Source: Homalodisca vitripennis | Taxonomy: Eukaryota; Arthropoda; Insecta; Hemiptera; Cicadellidae | DNA length: 64,000 nucleotides | Reading direction: 5' to 3' | Assembly: GCF_021130785.1 (NCBI RefSeq) | Contig: NW_025777461.1 | Location: forward strand, 1 to 64,000 | In this document: positions 1 to 12,323 of the stretch, piece after piece | How the letters are laid out: every line of letters starts with the position of its first letter | Position numbering within the stretch: position 1 is the stretch's first letter | Program-made: the position numbers and the translations under genes | The notes under the pieces: generated by a model | Database searches by the model: none | Told to the model about the DNA's origin: nothing | The model's input: the letters and a program-made list of their open reading frames with translations, nothing else

Positions 1-352
1 ACTCACTCATAACTATCTCGGGAATTACTTAGCATTCATTGTCTATAAAAAGTCGTGCAATCCTTGTACTTCTCCTTGGAAAACTATGCGTTTAATTCCA
101 AAAAAGAGGTTATTTAGTAACACAATATTTATATGGGGTGGGAAGCATTAGGACTCCACGATGTCAACACAACAATTATATTACAATTTAAAATAAGAGA
201 AAAAATCTAAGCTAGGCGTTATAATCTGCCTTTATCAAACTATAAATTTCTTGGGTAGAGTAAGATAAAGCGGACTCGGTTTCTATATCGATTAGTATAA
301 TCATTGATACGTAGAATTTCCATATATCGAATACTAGCCTATCAATCATAAC

Positions 353-396
<44 letters not shown>

Positions 397-1860
397 AATA
401 ACGAAATGATTACAACATAACAAACATTTATAACATAAAATCCGAAATATGGGTATATATTTATGTTTTTCTCCTGATTAAACGCTTTCAAGAAGTTTTT
501 AAAAGCATACTCTCTAGAAAACTGTACTTTATTCTGTACAAATACTTACGAAGATGATCTGCATGTAGGTCGGCGTTTTATGCCAATTTTAAAACTTCGT
601 TTTTACGGTCCCTCCACCAGCGTTCGACTGTGTTTTATCTATAAAAGACAATAACGTTCGTTATATGAAAAGTTTTTTTAAAGTTGGTACACGTTAGTTA
701 TTCTTCAAAAATCAGTATCAGTTTATTATATTGATAGTTAAGTAATATCGTTTCTCAATATCGATGTTAAAAACCGGGTTTTGCTTGTCGTACTCTACCC
801 TATTAGATTATCATTTATAATTGCTAATACGTACAATCAGAGACTATTCCTTATTTAATCAAATGATTTACTACTCAGAAAAAGAATATTTCAATACTAT
901 AATGTTTTAATGTTTTTTAATGTTTGATTATTTCTTTTCGTAACAACTATACCTGTGATGGTAATTTTTTCATATTACTACATTTTCTTTTTCTAAATAT
1001 TTGAGTGTTTAAAATATGCCTCCTTTATTTCTTATTTCAGAGCTTAACTCAACGTTCTAGATTATTTATCTATATGTTATTGCCATAATGACAAATAAAA
1101 CCCTCCTGCTTCTTATAGTTCTCCAGAAATATCTTATCCGCTTCCTGGAAACAAATAAAATCATCAATAACGTATATTGGCAAACCAATAATATGTTACC
1201 TAATAAAAATATGACTGTAAATTTTATAAAGTTACAAAGCACATGGCAATCTTTTAACTCATATTTAGTATTGTGTTCTCTTTATTTTGTTCCAAATTAC
1301 ATACAGAATATTAATACAAAATACTTTTTTTTTATCTTCAGTGCTAAATTCCTGTATTAAAAAACCTTACGTCGTAATACCCATACTCCCTTCAAAAATG
1401 TGTAGTTTCGTATCTACGGTCATGTATTGAAAATGATATATAACAATATTTTCTTGTAACCAAAACAAATAATTTCCAGATATATCTCTCCCTTACGCAG
1501 TACTCAAGTAACAAATGTGTTAACTTACAATTCTTTCTAAAAAATATAAAATAGGCAGGAGGGCTACAACCTCGTACTGCGTAACAGGCTGTATGTACAC
1601 AGTGTCAAGTCTATAGTTAAACGTGTTACCATGACACATGTTAAAGTTTCATATTATTGTACTCTGTAGCTCTTATTTGAAATAATTTATTCTGCAATTT
1701 TCTTGTTTTCTCATTCATTGTTATCCAAAAATACCAAATAAAAAAATATTCACAAACACTCAACCAAATACCATGGGTTGCTATCAATTATTATCAAACT
1801 CAGTGTTGCATATAAAATTACATTTAATGCAAAACTTCAAGTCTATGGGTCGCTTTGTTC
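1..1860. other. AT-rich intergenic sequence
   Basis: No reading frame here resembles a known family, and no RNA gene is visible. A 90-codon open stretch near 1088-1360 is low-complexity, AT-driven sequence. Apart from the CA tract at 353-392 I see nothing to annotate. Confidence 0.6.
353..392. repeat. (CA)n microsatellite
   Basis: About twenty uninterrupted CA dinucleotides. This is a simple repeat and probably length-polymorphic. Confidence 0.97.
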
Positions 1861-2519
1861 CAAGATAATGTGCGGACCAGACAGACAGACGTACAGCACG
1901 GCCCCTCGAGTGATAGACTTTGGTATCCAAGATAATGTGCGAACAGACAGACAGACGTACAGCACGGCCCCTCGAGTGATAGACTTTGGTATCCAAGATA
2001 ATGTGCGAACAGACAGACAGACGTACAGCACGGCATCTCGAGTGATAGACTTTGGTATCCCAAGATAATGTGCGAACAGACAGACAGACGTACAGCACGG
2101 CCCCTCGAGTGATAGACTTTGGTATCCAAGATAATGTGCGAACAGACAGACAGACGTACAGCACGGCCCCTCGAGTGATAGACTTTGGTATCCAAGATAA
2201 TGTGCGAACAGACAGACAGACGTACAGCACGGCCCCTCGAGTGATAGACTTTGGTATCCAAGATAATGTGCGAACAGACAGACAGACGTACAGCACGGCC
2301 CCTCGAGTGATAGACTTTGGTATCCAAGATAATGTGCGAACAGACAGACAGACGTACAGCATGGCCCTCGAGTGATAGACTTTGGTATCCAAGATAATGT
2401 GCGAACAGACAGACAGACGTACAGCACGGCCCCTCGAGTGATAGACTTTGGTATCCAAGATAATGTGCGAACAGACAGACAGACGTACAGCACGGCCCCT
2501 CGAGTGATAGACTTTGGTA
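1861..2519. repeat. 66-bp minisatellite, ten copies
   Basis: Ten head-to-tail units start at 1861, 1928, 1994, 2061, 2127, 2193, 2259, 2325, 2390 and 2456. The period is 66 bp, with one 65-bp and two 67-bp units from single-base indels. Each unit holds a CAGACAGACAGAC core and a CTCGAG site. Because 66 is 22 codons, several frames on both strands stay open across the array and give spurious frames of up to 285 codons. The units are nearly identical, which suggests recent expansion or ongoing homogenisation. There are no unique spacers, so this is not a CRISPR array. Confidence 0.97.
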
Positions 2520-4510
2520 AAGACAACGATAACTGAATACCTCAAACTTTCTTATAGGTGGCTGAGTTAAAAATCCGTCTCCGATAAAAATATAATGATT
2601 TCCAATACAAAAGTTAGAGCCTGTCTCGGCCACAAAGATCAAATTCCGTGAGCTCTGTCCGTAGGTATTAACTTGACGCATAGTTTTAAAGCCGATAACT
2701 AGTTTAAATTAATTTTCAGTAGTGAAGCTGCACGTGCCTAACTCCGTGCTAACGGTAGCGAATAACTGAATAAATTAATGATCTATAATATCGTGGTGAA
2801 AAAGTAGTAAAGAGATTATATTTGGTAATTCCATATATGTTGTTTACTTTCAAAGCTCGTTATCTGAGTATGTGATACAAATAAAATTATTAAAATAAAA
2901 TATTTTTTTTATATGAATGAACACCATGTTATTCCATTACCCCATTATGATTTGTTGGCAAATAACAGTTTCATTTCCTATCAGAAGAAGCTGTGACTTT
3001 AACCCTCAGTTTCTCAAGCCGTGCTCAACTTTCGAAGTAAACAACAATATTGATATGTAAGGAGCTGCGTGTCGCGGCGCATTTGCTGTAACTGACACTA
3101 GTTTACTATGAATGTACAGATTTTACACAGGAACCATAGTCTTTGTCCATTCAATTAATTTTAAAGATTTTTAAGATGTTTTAAAAGTTTAAATATGTTG
3201 GGAGAAATATCGTCGTTAAAGGTTTGAAAAGGCCTTTGCAACCAAGACATTCCTATTCCATCTTTTGGGTCCACAAATTGGGGAGGTTACATCAAAGGCC
3301 TTCAATGTCTTCTTTATATTCGAGACAGACTCCATCACTAAGGTATGCAAAAACAACACACATCCGGTTGATAATAGTAAGTAAGTCACACTACCGAATC
3401 TAAGACACATTCGATTTGGAGTGATTGCCATCTATGGAGTTCTTCATTAGCAACGATTATGTATAAAATGTTCCTCTTCCCAAACATTATAACTTCTGTT
3501 CAGCATGTGTTATAATAACTAGAAAAACAACTCTGAGACACAGTCGCTTCAAAAAATTTAACTGAGGTCTTCACAAACCGCTTACGAAAATAATAGTTAT
3601 TGTTTTACTAGTGTTGTTTAGTGACTGCTTGTTAAGTCTGACGGTCTTCTTGTGTCTTACATGCCACTACCAAATGTTTATCTGATTTGGCCAAACTGTA
3701 GTTACTTATTTTTTTCTGCAGTATTTAAATTTATAGAGAGCACTCGTCAAAGTACAAGAGAAATAAGTATCAACCAGAAATAGTTTAAACGTATTGTCGA
3801 GAGAAATGTCAATACGTTTACTGGCTGCTATCAATGTTCTCTATATATTAGCAACAGAACTGGACGTATTTACAGCTTCTTTCTACATTATAATAAATCC
3901 CTTTTCTCTTCACCAGGAAGCAATACGTACTTGAGTATTTCAATCTGAACCCTGTACGGTTCACCCCTGATGGTGTAAAGAAGGTTTCAGTGTATCCACG
4001 TCGTATTCGAGGAAGACTCTCGTTAGTGAGTTCATACCTATACAACACATTATTAGTTTCAGGAAAACAAAACCGATGATCTCACAACGCAGCTATTGGT
4101 TGTTAATATTGTTTTGCTTGCAGAAGAACAGGCAGTTTTAGGAAATATTTATTTCAACATAACTAAAATATTTCCGGCTGAGTAATACAGTATACCTATC
4201 TATTTGTCAGAAATTTTACGAATTTTCCGAGCAAAGAAATTACAAATTACTTATATTACTGCATTGATATGAATAGTAGTGTATTTACCTAATAAACCAT
4301 ATAAATTAATGCAACTTTATTAGAGAAAAAAATATTAACAATTAATTACGATATTATTTTGTTACTAAACAAAAAAAGAGGAGAATTGGGAAACACAAAT
4401 TACTGCTACTTTACAGATCGCATGAAAGCTGTACGGGGGACTACAGTTCTGATAATCTAGAACGTATCAATACTCGGTGTTCTCTATCGGTATATGATGG
4501 GTTCACGTTT
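2520..4510. other. Intergenic sequence without recognised genes
   Basis: AT-rich DNA with no recognisable domain. A 71-codon minus-strand frame (3216-3431) begins with a short basic stretch followed by a hydrophobic segment (YLLLSTGCVLFLHTLVM). It could be a signal-anchor first exon, but I see no convincing splice donor and do not call a gene. Confidence 0.5.
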
Positions 4511-4640
4511 TCGTTGATTGCGGCAGTATCATTGTTTGCAGGATCCCAGTTGTTTGCAGATAACCATTGTTCGACTGAACCGCGTTTAATGAGTCTGTAA
4601 CTGGGAGTGAACTGTTGTCACGTTTAATATCTCTCGCATT
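4511..4640. repeat. Dispersed repeat, copy 1
   Basis: This roughly 130-bp segment aligns along its length with 6556-6690. Shared blocks include TCGTTGATTGC, ATCATTGT, TTGTTTGCAG, GTTTAATGAGTCTG and TTAATATCTCT, with indels between them. Both copies have the same orientation. The family is unknown to me. It may be the end of an old transposon. Confidence 0.7.
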
Positions 4641-6555
4641 GCATGGATAGTAAAGTAAATTCAGTGGCCATTAGAGAATTCTAAAAAAATGTGAGTTTCT
4701 TTAGTTACACAACTAATTTTTGACAGTAGTGCTACAACCCTTGAAGAAAACTCGTATAAAATAACTATGGCTTGTTTTTTGACACAGGTCCGCAGGTAAT
4801 TTTGGGGTTTTAAGGAGACACTTTTTGAAAATGCACTTGTGTATATAAGTTTAAATATCAAACTTTATGTTAATAAATAATTTAACGTTTTTAGCTCCAT
4901 GTTTGTTATAATATATAATAGTTTGAATTATATCATACTGGCCACGTAAAGTCACCCGTAGACCTGAAATCAGACCATTACTTTGCTCGCTTCCTATTGG
5001 CTACCAACAATCACGCCACTTTCATAGCATGTTTAAGACCGACACGGCATTCTACGGCTGAATGTTGAGTGCGAGACATGTAAGTTTGCGCTCTTTATAA
5101 TCCGAGGTGTGCCGAACTGTCCCCGTCGTTTCCGCAGTGATTCATCTTGCATGCAACATAGTGCCCTTTAAATCCCCTAGTTAATTTTTTGTAACTGTTT
5201 ATTAATTGACTGCCTTCTTGGTTGCCTCACAGTTCACAGTTTTGCCGCTCACTGCTTTTCCTTTGTTCAACTGTTAGTGTGACGTTATTCTCCGTTAGTT
5301 AGAAGTGAAATCAATTGCCTATTCCTGAACAACTCTATAGTGACTATAATGTTATATATTAGTTTATGATAAAACCGTTGTATTAAACCTTTAGAAACTT
5401 TTAGGTAACTGTGATTCCAACGATAAAATTTCAATTTACCCTATCTTTGTAAAAAACAGTATACCCGTAACAGATTTGAACATGTCACATATTAACAAGA
5501 GTGGCCTAACTATCTCAACACATACATAGTGACATACATTTTATAGTGACTTGGTGAGTAGACTATTGTTATTTAGACACTGATATAAAATCTAATTTAA
5601 TGAACAAAAATGTGAATGTGTAATGTGGTAATATATTCTGAAAACTAACTACTTTAAGTTTTACATGACACTTTATGACTGCATGGACAGGAATGAGTTC
5701 CATGTTCACCCGTGAAATTGGGATAGCCAGCGAATTTCTCATTTGTTTGCCGTGTGATAGTCTGTAACTGCTACCATGTAATGAATAGCGTTATTGGTTA
5801 AGATCTGTAAACTGTAAGTATTTTGAAATACGTTCGTAAGCCTTGGTATTTTAAAGATTATTAATCGCGTATGATTAAAAATTTAACAGTAACTCTGTGC
5901 TGTGAATTTATGAAAGCGATTTCTTTTAACTTATAAACTTAAAAGTCATTCTAGAGCTATTTTTCATAACTATTTTTAAAGCGAACGGTAGAAAAGTGCT
6001 CGGATCAAAGTCATTTCCCGCAACCTTGATTTGGTGAATAAAACTCCTGTACTCTCCATACGCTTATTCAGATTTTGTCTGTACACCAACTTTACCAAGA
6101 AAATTCTAAAGATTGTGAAAATTTTGAAAGATGTGGATTACAAATGTTCTAGGGATTATGGTGTATCTGTATTTCGTCCTTTAAGGATTCGGGTTACTAC
6201 GTAGCTAACCAAATATTATCAGGCTAATGCCTCAAATAATGCATCTTCACAAGTTTTCACACTTGAGTTTTTTTTCTAAACAAAGAAATTGGAGCTAGCA
6301 GGTCTTATTAATTTGTTTTCTAATTTTGATCCCATAACAAATTACACATTCTAAAAAAAACACTCGTATTAGAATGTGTTATGTGTGACAGAAATTAGTA
6401 TAAATAATTACTTGGTAATATGAACCACTCACTTTGTTGTGTATCTGTAACGAGGCGTGTATGGGACTGCTAATAAATACCCTGCAACGTATTAAATGCC
6501 TCGCCCCGGTATTGTTGTTGTTAGCATTGCACGGCGGGGAAATGGCTGAACGAGC
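4641..6555. other. Intergenic sequence without recognised genes
   Basis: AT-rich sequence with no coding similarity, RNA gene or clear repeat that I can identify. Confidence 0.5.
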
Positions 6556-6690
6556 TCGTTGATTGCACCAACATCATTGTCTGCAGGAATATCGTTGTTT
6601 GCAGGAGCCTTTGTTCAACTGAGCCGAGTTTAATGAGTCTGCGACGGGAACCGAACTGAGACTGAGTTAATATCTCTTGTATTGTTCCTT
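6556..6690. repeat. Dispersed repeat, copy 2
   Basis: This is the second copy of the repeat at 4511-4640, about 2 kb away in the same orientation. A 75-codon minus-strand frame (6521-6748) crosses it. The equivalent minus-strand frame of copy 1 shares the string RLIK(L/R)GSVEQ but then diverges, so a degraded coding origin is possible and unproven. Confidence 0.7.
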
Positions 6691-7412
6691 CAACCGGATC
6701 CGCGATTATTGCTTCCCGTAACTTTCTGCTCCCGTCAGTTTTTGTCACTGTAGCACAAGGAAAGTAATGACTTCGGTCAAACTTGCAGCTTTAAAACAAA
6801 ATAATTATTTTCATAATACTCTCCATGTATTCATATTTAGTTTTGCACATGCATTCTCCTTAAAACACTACATGTTTTTTGATCCCTGTTTACACCACTA
6901 AGGGCTCTCGATAGCCCTCTCGGCTTCAAAATACGAACTGCATTTTCATCTGAAATATTTTTTACGAGCCTTCACACACATATGTTGTTTTTATGAATTG
7001 CCACTTTTTGGGTGTATAGGGAAGTATACAGTGAATATAATAAACATTGTTCGTTTAAAACCCTTTTCCGAACAACATTTTTAATTTAGTCTTTTCTTAT
7101 ATATTGATTTTGATGAAATTTCATACTGGCCAAAACCCTACTAAACATTCTTGAAATTTGTATAGATTAAAATCAGCTGGATTTTTAAAAAGAATGAGGT
7201 TCTTTGAATTAAAATAGCTTCTGGTACATTGGAGAGCAGAAAAGTTTATGAATGGTCTCTTAAAGGAATATTCAGTTAAATTGAATGTTTATTTATACAA
7301 TTGTACATCACATATTCACACAGTCAATATACATAACATGTCCATACAGATTAGTCGAAAAATAAATAAAAACTTAATAAGATCAAACTTGTCTATTAAA
7401 TCTACTTAAAAA
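6691..7412. other. Intergenic sequence, nothing recognised
   Basis: AT-rich DNA leading up to the Helitron terminus at 7413. No gene, RNA or repeat was identified. Confidence 0.5.
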
Positions 7413-7445
7413 CTAGCAGTTACCCGCAGCTTCGCATGCAATTTT
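7413..7445 (-). mobile_element. Helitron 3' terminus (minus strand)
   Basis: On the minus strand the sequence reads GCATGCGAAGCTGCGGGTAA then CTGCTAG, followed by T. This is the usual insect Helitron 3' end: a GC-rich block just before a terminal CTAG inserted next to T. The body of this element would lie to the right, but its other end is not identified. Similar termini occur at 8363, 8651, 33815, 41168 and 47652. Confidence 0.7.
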
Positions 7446-7941
7446 CTAAATCGAAGGGCATAAGCTTCTTAGTAAAAAGCATTTGTTTAATATGATGGAG
7501 TCTTGGTTATTGTTCAAACAGAAATATTCATATGATTGATATCTATTATTCCAATGTCTAAAATCCACTGGAAAAAAGTTAATTACAGTTTTTACTGGTT
7601 CCAATTTCATGTTTTGCGCATGTAGAAGCATACTTTCTGGTTCGAATTAATTTAATTTCTGACGTCGCAATTGATTTTACCAGCCGTGAAGCCCCGTTAA
7701 AGAAAACAAAACTTACATTATAATGATCTCAAGAAAGCTACTTTGGCTAAAACGCGTCAATTTCCAGCCATTTAAACTAACTTAAAGTTTAAAACATTTC
7801 CAGTGTTATAATCGAGTATGCCTGTAGTATTTTCAATGGTTTCAATATTAGATGGTTAAAATTCAACACGTAATCTGTAATAAAAATTATATAGTAATTT
7901 CATTTTTTCACTACACTACTGTTGAATTAAACTGTTGAAAT

Positions 7942-8366
7942 TCATATATATATATATATACAAACCCACGAAGGTTTGTCACGTATCCAAATGATCCAGA
8001 CAGATATGCCATTCAATTTTAAACGTTTGCAGTTCTTGGTGCGACTAGCTTTCGCAATGATTATCAACAAAGCACAAGGACAATCATTGCAATTGCGTGG
8101 ATTAAATTTGGAGAATCCATGCTTTTCACATGGGCAGCTCTTTGTGGCCTGCTCACCCGTCGGAAAACCCTGATTTATTAGTTTACCCACCGCAAGAAAT
8201 ATTGTGTATCCCACAGCACTTTCACAAACGAAACGCTGCAGTGTCACAATTTTTGTTTAAATTAACAAATCAATAAAATGACTCAAAATGAATTGTATAT
8301 ACGTAATGTCTTTCCTTTCAATGTTTTTTAGTTGGTGGCGTAGTAACGCGAGCAGGGTACAGCTAG
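7942..8366 (+). mobile_element. Truncated Helitron with helicase C-terminus
   Basis: The right end is CTAG at 8363-8366 followed by T. A small GCGT-AGTA-ACGC hairpin lies just upstream, as expected for a Helitron 3' terminus. The left end is tentatively the TC at 7942, followed by a (TA)n run and the imperfect palindrome AAACCCACGAAGGTTTG. The element contains only the last part of a Pif1-type helicase gene. It faces the opposite-strand terminus at 7413. The right end is solid and the left end is a guess. Confidence 0.65.
7976..8250 (+). pseudogene. Helitron Pif1 helicase, C-terminal remnant
   Basis: The frame contains FAMIINKAQGQSL followed by GLNLENPCFSHGQLFVACS and then VGKP. This is the conserved C-terminal block (helicase motifs V and VI) of Pif1-type Helitron helicases, which unwind DNA during rolling-circle transposition. 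The open frame ends at a stop after VGKP. Homology resumes in another frame with RNIVYPTAL, the usual ending of these proteins, so at least one frameshift is present. Walker A and all upstream domains are missing, so the piece cannot encode an active enzyme. Confidence 0.85.
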
Positions 8367-8650
8367 TATTTAATAACATTTAAATGTAACTCAATATTTC
8401 TAACTATTTAGCGAATTCAGCTGAAAGTGTTTACAGTTGTTTACTGTCAATCAAATTTAGATTATGTTTCGTAAATATTATCATTATTTAAACATGCCAA
8501 AAAAATTTGGGTAATTTTTTCTAATTTTTTCTTTCCAAAACCTTCCTTGGAATCCTATGAAAAGGTTTTTAAAGAGTTAGCCTTATTGGTAAGCCGTTTT
8601 CGAGATTAGTGGTTACCAATACATTTAACGATTTATGTTTATTTATAAGA
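8367..8650. other. Spacer between two Helitron termini
   Basis: AT-rich sequence between the CTAG end at 8366 and the opposite-strand CTAG end at 8651. Nothing recognisable is seen. Confidence 0.5.
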
Positions 8651-8929
8651 CTAGTGGGCCCATGCTGCTTCGCAGCATTACTCGAGATTGTAATTAGTGG
8701 GGGGGGGGCGCATTATAATTGTTTACCTCGTCAAAGGAGAAAATAGTATAATAAGGAGATATGTAGTTAGTCAAGAAATCGTTTCTCATATTTTTAATGT
8801 CGCATGAAATATCACACACCATAAAAACATTTTAATCAGTTGACATGTCGGTCCAAACTCGTTCAAAAAACAAGACTATCTAATTTCACAATACTTCTTC
8901 CAAACCACATTGGATGTGAGCTGACTTTG

Positions 8930-10270
8930 AGGTTTAGTTTCTACCTTATCATGTTTAAACAATTTCCCGCATTATAGGGCCACATATCATGACAGAACAC
9001 TGGTTCAGGTAAGTATACTCCGACTCGGTCGATTGTTTGTCCCTGCGCCTTGTGGATTGTCATGCATAATGCCACTTTGATAGGGAATTTTCTTCGCTGT
9101 AATGAAAATTCAAGAATAGTGATAGATGGTGATAAGCCAATAGTGGTATTAGTATCCTTTGTCCAACCCCTCTGCCAGTAATAATTTCCAAATCCAAACA
9201 GTTGTCAAACATTTGCTTAGAGATTATACTTGTGCCATTTAGTAACGCTTTAATTGAATTCAAGTTTCACAAACAGCATTACAACTGCACCTCCCTTCAA
9301 AGTTAACTCATGGAATGGTAAGCCAGTCATTTCAAGGCTATTTAATAATTCAGTAGAAAATTGTAGCAGTTCACTCCCGTCTTTAGTAATTACAGTATTT
9401 ATACTCTTGTAAGTTCTGGATGAACCTGGAAGGAGATTTAAAACTCTTTCATTTCTCTCATCACAGTGCTCATTCTTAGGTGCCAGAATTGCATGGCTTG
9501 AGAGGTATGAGGCGTGAAGAGGGAATTATGAATTTTGACCATATATTTCACCGACAATATCTGAGTCTGAAATCAAGGACAAATGCCACTCCACTAAACC
9601 GTCATCTCTGGTACGTTATTGACCATTACCAAGTTAGCAAATCCATATTCATTGGCGGTAGCCCTCGTATTTTTTGTGGATTTGTGGAAATCTGGAAAAG
9701 AGGCCACAAAATTAAAAATCTAATTGAGTTCTGTGCTGTACCAGCTCTAAATGCGTGAGGTACAACTGAGAATACTTGCCGGAAACCTCCTCCTAAGTTG
9801 ATAATTTTTCCACAACATGGTACATCGTTATCCATTATATCATTCAATAGTCGAGTAAGACTTATTAAGGAATTTGTTGGCCATAGGTGTCCTCATCCCA
9901 GATTAACTTTGTAGAATGAATTATGGCGGCTTCTTTACTTATTAACTTTTAAACTGAATACAGAATGTTCATGTAAATCTAGTGGTAATTTGTTTCGGCC
10001 ATATGGAAGTAATGTAGCGTCAATTCCAGTCGATACTACAGATATAACTTACATGCCTAAATTGATACAATTCAGGATTAAACATCTACACAAATGTTTT
10101 TTCCAGTGCCACCTGGCCCATCTATAAAACATGCCCTGCAAACACTTGTAGAATTGTCTGTGTTGTGGATTAAATTTGTCTATAACAAAATCGTTGTTCT
10201 TCATTTGCTGACTCCATCATTTGCATTAGTTCATCAACTCGAATCTCCATAGTTCGAGGTAAATTGTCAA
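8930..10270 (-). pseudogene. Helitron Pif1-like helicase domain
   Basis: Minus-strand translations show, in protein order, a Walker A-like GPGGTGKN (near 10.12 kb, final T/S replaced by N), Walker B LIWDED (near 9.90 kb), LGGGFRQVFSVVP (near 9.79 kb, matching the GGDFRQ motif with D to G) and CMTIHKAQGQTIDRVGVYLP (near 9.04 kb). These are the SF1 Pif1 helicase motifs of animal Helitrons. The domain is split over several frames. The altered Walker A and motif III residues add to the evidence that it is inactive. Confidence 0.88.
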
Positions 10271-11580
10271 TAGTAGGTAAATAAAAGTATGACAAAGAGC
10301 AACCGTGTTATTTTAGCGCTTCTGAAATGTTTTTAAAAAGATAGGCTACCTCGGCCGTGTAAGAGATAAGACAATCTTGAGACATTGCCTCCCTGAAGAG
10401 ATTCTTTTAAATTGATGGACTCTGAAATATACATACATATGTATATAGGCAAAATAACTGTCTAAGCTGATACGTCATTTGAAAGGAAGAAGCCTCTTCT
10501 AAAGCACACTGTCATTCTACATCATCCAATATCAATCCTCGGGCAGTGGCAACTGCTTTAAAAGTAGCGTAAGTCACATTTTTGAAAGCCCTCACATCTT
10601 CAAAGCTTGTAGTTCCTACTACATGAAGCAATAATAAACGTATACGGTACCGCTCGGAATCAGAAGGTGAGGCAATGTATATTCAGCCTATTGTTTTTGA
10701 ATAACGTTTACCTTTATGCCACTGATTTTTAATCCATACGTAGTGGACTGGCGTTTCAGGATAAATGTAATGACTTTCTTGTAGTAGGATTGCTGTTTAA
10801 CTTGAACCATGCCATTAACTGCGTTTTACTTAACTCTGCTTGAATTGGTGCTTCCTCAGGAGCAACTTTTTTTTAAGTATAAACGTTTAGAGGAACTTGA
10901 AACCTAACCACAGTATGCAATTGTTCAATGCATGCTATATGCAAACATTTTCCAAGCAGCTTCATTTGGTTAAAATTATTGAGTGTTTAGGAATCCATTA
11001 ATTCCATCATGATTGAGCATATCATGTTCAGCCGCTACTTCTATACTACAGAAATCATGACCTTTATAAACATACTTGTGGATATACTTGATACAGCGAA
11101 CACTCGTACAGATATCCACATTGATATGAGCGCGGAAATAAAGCAAGAGGAATGGATTATATGGCACAATAAATTGATTAGTAACATCAACAAACTCTCC
11201 ATTACTGCGTTTAGTTATGGTCGTGCCATTATCTATTCGCCTATGAAGTGGATAGCAATTTACATTTTTTTTTTTCTGAAAGATTTTGTAAAATCTTTCT
11301 TACATTACCTTCTTGCATGCAAACACGAGAAGGATTGAGATGACCACAGGGTCTATGAACCATGACTTTTTACTAATTCATAGAGTTCTTTATTGGAAGG
11401 GAATTTCAGCACATATAACTTTGGGCAATTAGCTCTGGGTTCCTAAATTTAAAATTACATTCCAATGTTAAAAGCAGACGAATATGTTATTCGTGGGATA
11501 CAATATAAATGTCCACGTTTCTGGAATTCCACAGTGTACAAAAACGCTTTTTATTTTCCAAAGATCTCCACTTTACAAAT
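10271..11580 (-). pseudogene. Helitron replication initiator and central domain
   Basis: On the minus strand 11.53-11.49 kb reads AFLYTVEFQKRGH, the segment before the HUH rolling-circle motif of Helitron Rep. The expected HAH residues are degraded. Next come a PCG.LNPSRVCMQ block near 11.3 kb and PYNPFLL...HINVDICTSVRCIKYIHKYVYKGHD at 11.16-11.05 kb, which is the Helitron-like N-terminal domain. A GTTSFEDVRAFKN block near 10.6 kb belongs to the central region. Frames shift several times. HUH endonucleases nick DNA to start rolling-circle transposition, and this copy has lost that capacity. Confidence 0.85.
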
Positions 11581-11699
11581 CAGTCGTATCATTCTTCCAC
11601 TTCAGCATGTAACCGTCTTTCAGATTTTAGTTTAGACGCACAACTTGATTTGGCATATCTCTGTGCAAATTGGTTTCAACACATAGCCAAATCAAAGCA

Positions 11700-11785
11700 T
11701 AGCACCTAAGTCCTCGAACTCCATTATCTTTCTAGCTTGCTAAGCAGGATTTGTTTATGTACCATATCAAATGCTCAGCTTAGAT
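11700..11785 (-). pseudogene. LINE reverse transcriptase scrap
   Basis: The minus strand reads AFDMVHKQILLSKLE and then, one base out of frame, YGVRGL. This is the palm block of non-LTR reverse transcriptases that carries the first catalytic aspartate. Only about 85 bp is recognisable. It adjoins the N-terminal side of the Helitron, so either could have inserted next to the other. Confidence 0.6.
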
Positions 11786-12323
11786 ACAAAAAAGCCCAGG
11801 GTCAAAAAAGGTCAAAAACCGCCTTAAACCTAATCAGTTGCAGATTAAGTATGAGGTTAGCTCTAAAACTACACTGACAAGGGTAAAAAATACCGTTGTA
11901 TTCTAAGTAGTTCGAGAAGCCTATTGTGAACAATAGAAAATACGGGGACTGTAGAATTAGGCCTGAGAGAATTTGGATCAATTTTATTTTAGACATGTGA
12001 AGCTAAATATCCAGCTCTAAAAGTTATAGTAGGCTACCTACACATTTTCCAAATTTACTATTCAAAAAGATGATCTTTTTTCATTCTAATGCGATAAAAT
12101 ATGGTGATGGATTTTACTCGCCCTCTACCATAATCTAATCCGGTGTATGTCACTGACAAAAACAATATTTTTGTTACTTTTATATAACCTAACAGCCTTA
12201 CATAACAATAAAGTTGTTTTGTAGTAACCATCCCAGCATAAACTAATCATAACAATACTAAACTGGATCCGATTACTATTTAATTAGCTGATAACATTTC
12301 CAAGGCCAGACATCTTCACTTCG

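Larger units (their letters stand above)
8651..11580 (-). mobile_element. Decayed autonomous Helitron (Rep-Hel)
   Basis: The 3' terminus on the minus strand is CTAG at 8654-8651 followed by T. It is preceded by a perfect 7-bp-stem, 3-nt-loop hairpin (ATGCTGC-GAA-GCAGCAT) ending 7 nt before CTAG, which is a textbook Helitron end. Coding remnants run from that end leftward in protein order: helicase motifs nearest the terminus, then a central domain, then the replication-initiator part near 11.5 kb. The 5' TC end was not found. Many stops and frameshifts show that the copy is dead. Confidence 0.88.

Noticed and set aside
1861..2519. CRISPR-like array
   Set aside because: Units are contiguous with no unique spacers, and the window is clearly eukaryotic.
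1784..2681. Minus-strand open frames of 227-285 codons over the minisatellite
   Set aside because: They are overlapping frames created by the 66-bp (22-codon) period. No frame is favoured and no domain is present.
3216..3431. Small membrane-anchored protein or first coding exon
   Set aside because: There is a plausible hydrophobic segment, but no splice donor or family similarity could be shown.
9480..9758. 92-codon plus-strand frame as a gene
   Set aside because: It is the antisense shadow of the Helitron helicase, whose motifs read on the minus strand here.
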